Of a stretch of DNA of 64,000 nucleotides, positions 58,829 to 64,000 are shown piece after piece (within the stretch, counting starts at the first letter, position 1; every line of letters begins with the position of its first letter). Below the pieces are notes generated by a model. That model saw nothing but the letters and a program-made list of their open reading frames with translations, had not been told where the DNA came from and did no database searches. This DNA is from Flaveria trinervia. Taxonomy: Eukaryota; Streptophyta; Magnoliopsida; Asterales; Asteraceae. The position numbers and the translations under genes were made by a program. Location of the stretch: NCBI GenBank assembly GCA_025506515.1, contig CM046442.1, positions 9,236,596 to 9,300,595 on the forward strand, written 5' to 3'.

Positions 58829-59451
58829 GCTTGAAGCATTTGAAAGTAGTTGATTAGCAATTTGGTCTCGCAAAGCAGTCATATATTCAACGCCTTCTGA
58901 ACCCCACTCCATGCCTTGTGTGTTTTCACCATCGCTTCCTCCACCTTCACCATCAGGAGTAAACATAGTGTTTTGTTCAAATTTTATAAATAATTCGTCT
59001 TGAATATTGTATTTCCTTATAAATTTATGGACTGCAAACAAGCAATAACTACGTCTCTTTGCACTCGAAAAGGATAAGGAGCCATTTGTTTTAAGATTGG
59101 GAATCTTGCCTTCAATACACCATAAGCACGCTCAATAACATTTCTAAGGCATGCATGAGCATGATTGAATCTTTCTTCTTTAGTTAACACCCTTCGCCGC
59201 CGAAAATCTGCTAACCAATACCTTGAAAAATGACTACATAATAGTACAAATGCCTCACGTGAAAGTCTCATCATTTCTTGACATTGTGTAGAAGATCCAT
59301 GTAATAATTCATATGTATATGCATGCCCGGTTAAAACAGAATCATTATCTCTTATTCTTTCAATTCTTTCCTCTCGTTTTCTTTTCCGGGCCAACATCAA
59401 CCAATACCATAAAAGTAGAAAGAATGATAAAATTTCACCATCCGTATACAT
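58829..59451 (-). pseudogene. Harbinger (DDE) transposase, internally deleted
   Basis: The start region (MYTDGEILSFF..KRKREE) leads to GSSTQCQEMMRLSREAF and LLCSHF, the conserved N-terminal part. It then jumps to KEERFNHAHACLRNVIERAYGVLKARFPIL, the signature just before the end of plant Harbinger transposases. The DDE core of about 150-200 residues in between is missing, so no catalysis is possible. A one-base loss in a T run near 59035 shifts IAC into a stop, while the other frame reads AVHKFIRKYNIQDELF, the known continuation. An acidic Gly-rich tail ends at 58829. Nuclear role in the family: cutting at the TIRs together with ORF1. Confidence 0.87.
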
Positions 59452-59499
59452 ATTTGACCTGTTAAAAGTTCATTCAAAATATTTATACAAAAGTCATCT

Positions 59500-59740
59500 T
59501 ATAAAATTCCTACAATATCCATAATAAAAATCATACAAAAACCATACATAAGACATACGATATCCATTCAAAAGTCACACAAAAGCCATACGAATGTCTT
59601 ATAAAAATCATACAATATCCATAACAAAAGTCATACAAAAACCATACATAAGACATACGATATCCATCAAAAAGTCACACAAAAGCCATACGAATGTCTT
59701 ATAAAAGTCATACAATATCCATAACAAAAGTCATACGCAA
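59500..59740. repeat. Tandem repeat of about 120 bp, two units
   Basis: CATACAAAAACCATACATAA, GACATACGATATCCAT, AAAAGTCACACAAAAGCC and ATACGAATGTCTTATAAAA occur twice, at 59530 and 59640. It lies between the two Harbinger genes. Confidence 0.85.
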
Positions 59741-59792
59741 GTCAAAAAAAACAAAAGTCAACCAAGTAATCCAAACTTCCTCCCAGCATTTC

Positions 59793-60700
59793 TCACCCAC
59801 GACTCGCAGCCCACCGCTTAAGACGTAACCAAACTTTTCTAATATCAGCACTTTCACCAAATAGCAAAAGAGCCGTGTTGTATCTCGGATCTTCTTCCCC
59901 CCATTCCATTTGTTCTAGCTTCTCCATGCATGCGTCCATTTCTTTATCAACATTATCTTTTTCCACCAACAACTTTGCAAGATTGACTATTTCATTCCAA
60001 ACTTCTCTTAAATCATCATCTGTTGTTTTTCTACGAACTTCTTTGCTAGTTTTAGTACTTGCCTTGCGTTTTGAACGGCCCGAGGATTCTTCACTTACAA
60101 GTGGGAGATCTGTTTCCATCTGAGTGTACTGAACATCATCCACATCATACTCAAAGAACCTTCAACGTGATGAGGTAGTGTGGATGATGGCCCCCAACTA
60201 AAAATGCCGGTCGCGATCACCCCCTCAAATAATTTCGTACAAAGATCAGGGCAAGGAAGGGGTGCATTTCTCAACTTTTTCACAAACTTGTTCAACTGTT
60301 TGAAAATTTTTATAGTTATAATCAAGCTACTAACATTAAATAATCTTTTATTAAAAAGGTTTTCATATTAAAAAAATACATTTGCCTCCGCTTTCCATTC
60401 TTCATCGCTCATATTGAAAGTGTTGGTTATAGGATCATAAATATTCCCTGTTTTGTTTTTCAGTTTCACCCAAGCCCCGTACTTTGATCTCAAGTAGTCA
60501 TATCGATTCTTCATTTGTTTATGTTCAACAATGAAATTATGCTCATTTTTCAGCTTGTCCGCAACAACTTTCCATGAGGATCCTTTAAGGCTACTACCCT
60601 CTCGACCATTGATTGTTACCTCATGTATACACGCTTCGAGAAATGTTTTGTCAACACATTCTAACTTCCATATAACTCTACTTTTTTTTTTCTGCCATGT
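59793..60700 (-). pseudogene. Harbinger ORF1, Myb/SANT-like DNA-binding protein
   Basis: Exon 1 (about 60380-60700, minus) encodes RVIWKLECVDKTFLEACIHE, EGSSLKGSSWKVVADKL, and KQMKNRYDYLRSKYGAWVKL, the three tryptophan-containing helices of a Myb/SANT-like domain. A GT-AG intron of 84 bp is proposed at 60296-60379 (minus: AAT|GTATTTT..TTTTCAAACAG|TTG). Exon 2 continues KLRNAPLPCPDLCTKLFEGV, an acidic linker, KRKASTKTSKEVRRK (nuclear signal-like), and MEWGEEDPRYNTALLLFGES to a stop near 59793. Ten A's after MAE (60672-60681) put a stop in frame; nine would keep it open. Another one-base shift lies near 60160. ORF1 normally binds the TIRs and works with the transposase. Confidence 0.8.
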
Positions 60701-60829
60701 CTATATACAAGTAATCAAGAAGTAATATCAAAATCGATTTCAAGAACCCATATAAGCAATACCATATGAAATCAATAAACCATTTAACCAATATCATACC
60801 GAACCGAACCAAACTTCTTACCCAATCAT

Positions 60830-61205
60830 GAAGAACTAATACACACATCTAAACATTATCAATTTACCAACTAATCATAAGATCAAGAACCCATATATCA
60901 AATTACCAACTAATCATAAGATCAAGAACCAATCATGAAGAACTTCTTACCCAATCATGAAGAACTAATACACACATCTAAACATTATCAATTTACCAAC
61001 TAATCATAAGATCAAGAACCCATATATCAATTACCAACTAATCATAAGATCAAGAACAAACTTCTTAAGAACTTCTTACCCAATCATGAAGAACTAATAC
61101 ACACATCTAAACATTATCAATTTACCAACTAATCATAAGATCAAGAACCCATATATCAAATTACTAACTAATCATAAGATCAAGAACCAAACTTCTTAAG
61201 ATCAA
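60830..61205. repeat. Tandem repeat of about 120-130 bp, three units
   Basis: GAAGAACTAATACACACATC, TAAACATTATCAATTTACC, AACTAATCATAAGATCAAG and AACCCATATATCAAATTACC recur from about 60829, 60958 and 61087. Inside the Harbinger element, upstream of ORF1. Confidence 0.88.
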
Positions 61206-61279
61206 ATTACCAACTTTTCATAATATCAGGAACTAGAAATTGAGCAAATGTAACAACAAAGATGAAGTAGTAGGTACTT

Positions 61280-61660
61280 TACCTCGGCGGCAGGGGGTGA
61301 ACGGCGGTAAGGGAAGGCCGGCAGGGGGCAGACGGCGGCAGGGGAAGGCGGCGACGGTGGCGTAGGGCCGGCGGGCGGGCGGGGGAAGGCGGCGACGGTG
61401 GCGCAGAGGCAGCGGGCGGGCGGGCGGGGGAAGGCGGCACGAGAAGGTGGCGACGGTGGCGCAGGGGCAGCGGGCGGGCGGGGGGGGGGGGGGAGGATGG
61501 AGGCGGTTGACGGCGGCTGGGGGCGGGGGAAGCCCGCGACGGAGGCGCAGGGCCAACAGGCGGAAGGGGGAGAGGATGGAGGCGGTCGACGACGCTGGTG
61601 GCAGGGGAAGCCCGCGACGGAGGCGGAGGGTGGCGGCCGGGCGGGGGGGGGGAGGATGGA
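61280..61660. repeat. GC-rich GGCGGC/GCGGGCGG repeat block
   Basis: Imperfect units such as GAAGGCGGCGACGGTGGCGC and GGGGGAGAGGATGGAGGCGG, with a run of 12-13 G at 61479. Open frames on both strands (Gly/Arg or Pro/Leu-rich) are products of the repeat. Confidence 0.88.
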
Positions 61661-61849
61661 GGTGGTCGAACAAGGATTAGGGCTTGATTTTGGGGTCAGA
61701 CCTTTTGGTCAGACAAGGAGAAAATAAAGACTCGGTTAGCCCATCCTTTCGAGTCAGACCAGCCAGTCAAACGGATCAAACACACTGACTGGCTGACCGG
61801 GTCAGCCAATCAGTGGTCAGAACCTTGGTCAGACGAATCAAACACCCCC

Positions 61850-63073
61850 TAAGTTGTAAAAACATGTCTCAAGTACATGTTTTCTATTAATGTATGGCAT
61901 TAGCAAACCCCTAATTCATGACTAGTAATCAATTTCTCATGTGTTTGTTATACAATTTTGTATTTTTTTTTCATGAGTTCAATTAATGTCAAGCTAACAC
62001 AAAGTTATATTTACATGTATAGCATGTATGTTATATATAGATTTGATGGTAATCCATTAATTCAAGATGTTAAGATTAAACTCTGACCGTAATTAGCAAA
62101 TACATATATGTTAATAGCAACTACTAGATGCATCAATGCATAATTATCACGTATGCACAAATGCATTATTTATTAGGTACATCACTACATAATTATTAAA
62201 GTATGCACAAATGCACTATTGTTGATATATGAGATAATACAACCAGAACCTATTTTTATTTACTATTTTAACCTTCAAACACATTAAAAGGTTATTTACA
62301 TTTATGAAATGATAAGTTTAATTTTTCAAAGTCTTTCTTAAACACAAGCTGACACTAATTCAACGCTTTGAGTAGAAAAGTCTTCGAGTTATGTAATCAA
62401 ATTTTTGTGCTGAAACTTAAAAGATAAAATGTGTACAATTCATAATAAATTCATAAAAAATTCATACATAGATTTGCATATTAATTTAATATATATTCAT
62501 ATTGACTTTCTAGTAGTCAAATCATGTTTTAAATAAAATATGTAGAATAAAGTCATGGACCACACTTTCGTGAGTTACAGTTAACACAAATGGAACGGTT
62601 TTTCCACTTTTGCACCTTGAATTATTACATCTGTGGTTTTAAAATGAAGTTATTTTACAATTTTATCCCTTTTGTTTATAGCCATAGATCTAAACCATCA
62701 ATGATGTGTGATGGTTTTTTAATTTTTCACAAAATTTTGGTTTTCAATTGAACTGATCATAATATATATATATATACATACATGCATACATACATGCATA
62801 CATACATGCATACATACATGCATACATGCATACATACATGCATACATACATGCATACATACATGCATACATACAGCATACATACATGCATACATACATGC
62901 ATACATACATGCATACATACATACATACATGCATGCATGCATGCATGCACACATACACATACACACGTACACACGCACACACGCACACACGCACACACGC
63001 ACACACGCACACACGCACACACGCGCGCACGCGCGCACCGCGCCCCGCGCGCACGCGTGCACACGTGCACACG
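61850..63073. other. AT-rich intergenic DNA ending in a microsatellite
   Basis: No gene recognised. 62550-62763 resembles, inverted, the GGG..TTCAA elements (TTGAAAACC in minus sense next to the (TA)n run, and AGATCTAAACCATCAATG). Confidence 0.5.
62764..63072 (+). repeat. Compound microsatellite: TACATACATGCA, then ACACGC, then CGCGCA
   Basis: (TA)n gives way to CATACATGCATA units, then CATG runs, then ACACACGC units, then GCGCGCAC and ACACGTGCAC. Long frames here are repeat translation. The last 120 bp are almost pure alternating purine-pyrimidine. Confidence 0.95.
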
Positions 63074-64000
63074 TTGTAACATCTTGTATTTTTGGTTAGC
63101 TAATAGTTAATCTCGTTTATTCTTGTAGGGACTATTAATGCCTTTTCATGGAACTTGTGGGTAGTGTGTGTGATCTATTCTTAATCCTTTAAAAGATTAT
63201 AGTTTATCTATTGCTTTGAACATAAGAATTATGGTAAATAATATTTTATAATAAAAATAATAACAACGTTAATAATAAAAATAATATTAATAATAATAAC
63301 AACAATAAATGATAACTATAATGATAATAATTTATAAAGAATCATTAAACTTAAAATGTTAAAACTTAAAGTAATAAAGTTGGGGGGTGTTTTTGTCATT
63401 TTAGAAACTTAATATGGGAGTTTTTGCATAAAATAATAAACATGCATAACTTGAGGGACCATTTGTGTAATTTTTGAAAAATCCAAACCATTTCCCCCCC
63501 CTAACCCCACTTTTCCGGCCAAGCCTCCGGCTATGGCTCCGGTGAGCCTCAAAACGGCTCAAAACACTCGGTTTTTACACACAAACCGACCCAAACCGTT
63601 TCGTTTACGTGTTTCGAACCTGAATGCGCACTTTAAACGCGTTTAAACACCGGTTACAACCCAAATCGATCGAGTAACCGAAACCCATTAATCTTATAGC
63701 CGTTTAGGCATTAAAACTCTGTAATAATTCAATTGAATGAACCTAAACGGCTATCTAACTACGATTAATCGTTCACACCTGCTAATTACACCTGAAATCA
63801 CACAAACAGAGTTATACGAGTACCCCCTCATCGCGAATCTGCTACCATTCGAACCCCATCTTCCAAGCTTCAAAACTCGAAATTGATACAGGGTTTTTCA
63901 TCCTCGAGGTCATTAGAAACTATCTGTGCATTGAATTTGATTATCATCATCATTTGAGCATCAAACCGGTTTACGTGGCCGCGAATTTTTCTTCGTCGTG
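63074..64000 (+). mobile_element. Probable 5' part of another LTR, cut by the window
   Basis: TGTAACATCTTGTATTTTTGG follows the microsatellite directly. The sequence then holds the kind of text seen in long LTRs (AACTTGAGGGACCATTTGTG, GGGGGTGTTTTTGTCATTTT) and becomes GC-richer after 63490. No second end is available. Confidence 0.4.

Larger units (their letters stand above)
58472..61849 (-). mobile_element. PIF/Harbinger transposon, decayed, 3378 bp
   Basis: Ends GAGGCTGTTTGATTG and, inverted, GGGGGTGTTTGATTCG, with TAA duplication at 58469-58471 and 61850-61852. Subterminal CTGACTGAGTCAG/CTGACCGGGTCAG palindromes sit at both ends. It carries two genes on the minus strand: a Myb/SANT-like ORF1 (right) and a transposase (left), the usual two-gene content of this superfamily. 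Both are damaged. Confidence 0.9.

Noticed and set aside
61233..61727. Pro/Arg-rich and Gly-rich frames on both strands
   Set aside because: Product of the GC-rich repeat block inside the Harbinger element; the frames mirror each other and show no family motif.
62719..63110. Six overlapping open frames on both strands (His/Thr or Cys/Met-rich)
   Set aside because: They are open in all phases because the DNA is a CATACATG/ACACGC repeat; no domain.

Overview
The window is repeat-rich nuclear DNA from a flowering plant. The evidence is nested long-LTR Ty3/gypsy chromoviruses primed by initiator tRNA-Met, a PIF/Harbinger transposon, a Cassandra-type TRIM LTR carrying a 5S rRNA-like promoter, and AT-rich intergenic DNA with microsatellites. 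An eudicot is likely and Asteraceae is a guess only. I see no intact host protein gene, tRNA, rRNA or CRISPR array. Every recognisable protein is a broken transposon protein.

Layout. 1-1439: end of one LTR family (B, minus) inserted in an LTR of another (C, minus). 1440-16257: a tandem LTR-internal-LTR-internal element (family A, plus), with a solo B LTR (3443-6187, TSD gtaaa) nested in the first internal region. 16258-18418: a second copy of the B/C junction seen at the window start, then a long TTG/TTA microsatellite. 18833-22271: AT-rich, with one snRNA-type promoter match. 22272-27296: a B-like LTR split by a 5'-truncated C element (C1, minus). 27297-32230: intergenic DNA with a Cassandra solo LTR. 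32231-50254: a decayed C element (C2, minus), itself split by a solo LTR (family D, 35178-37879, TSD cctgt) and by a full-length C element (C3, 40795-50192, TSD tattt) that carries a 188-bp Harbinger MITE. 50351-54209: AT-rich. 54210-56865: solo LTR of family E (TSD caact). 58472-61849: a 3.4-kb PIF/Harbinger element with decayed transposase and Myb/SANT-like genes. 61850-64000: intergenic DNA, a telescoping microsatellite and probably the start of another LTR.

The chromovirus protein order is Gag (CCHC knuckles), protease, reverse transcriptase, RNase H, integrase, C-terminal chromodomain-like tail. All copies carry stops, frameshifts or deletions. Where two copies share a defect, the lineage was already defective before the copies separated.

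The most unusual signal is in the LTRs. Five families (A-E), otherwise very different, share two short conserved modules that look like a 5' splice site (AGGTGAGTTTCTAG) and a branch point plus 3' splice site (CTGACTTTTATA..TTTTCAG). In families A, C and E the space between them holds an array of short CATGCG-type units full of ATG triplets and, farther 3', a tandem-repeat cassette. The cassette sequence differs completely between families but repeatedly forms small hairpins. In two unrelated cassettes the hairpin loop is TTCG, and arm substitutions keep pairing through G-U wobbles only in the sense strand. This suggests a spliced or structured LTR leader RNA, which I have not seen described for these elements; this is inference from reading the sequence.
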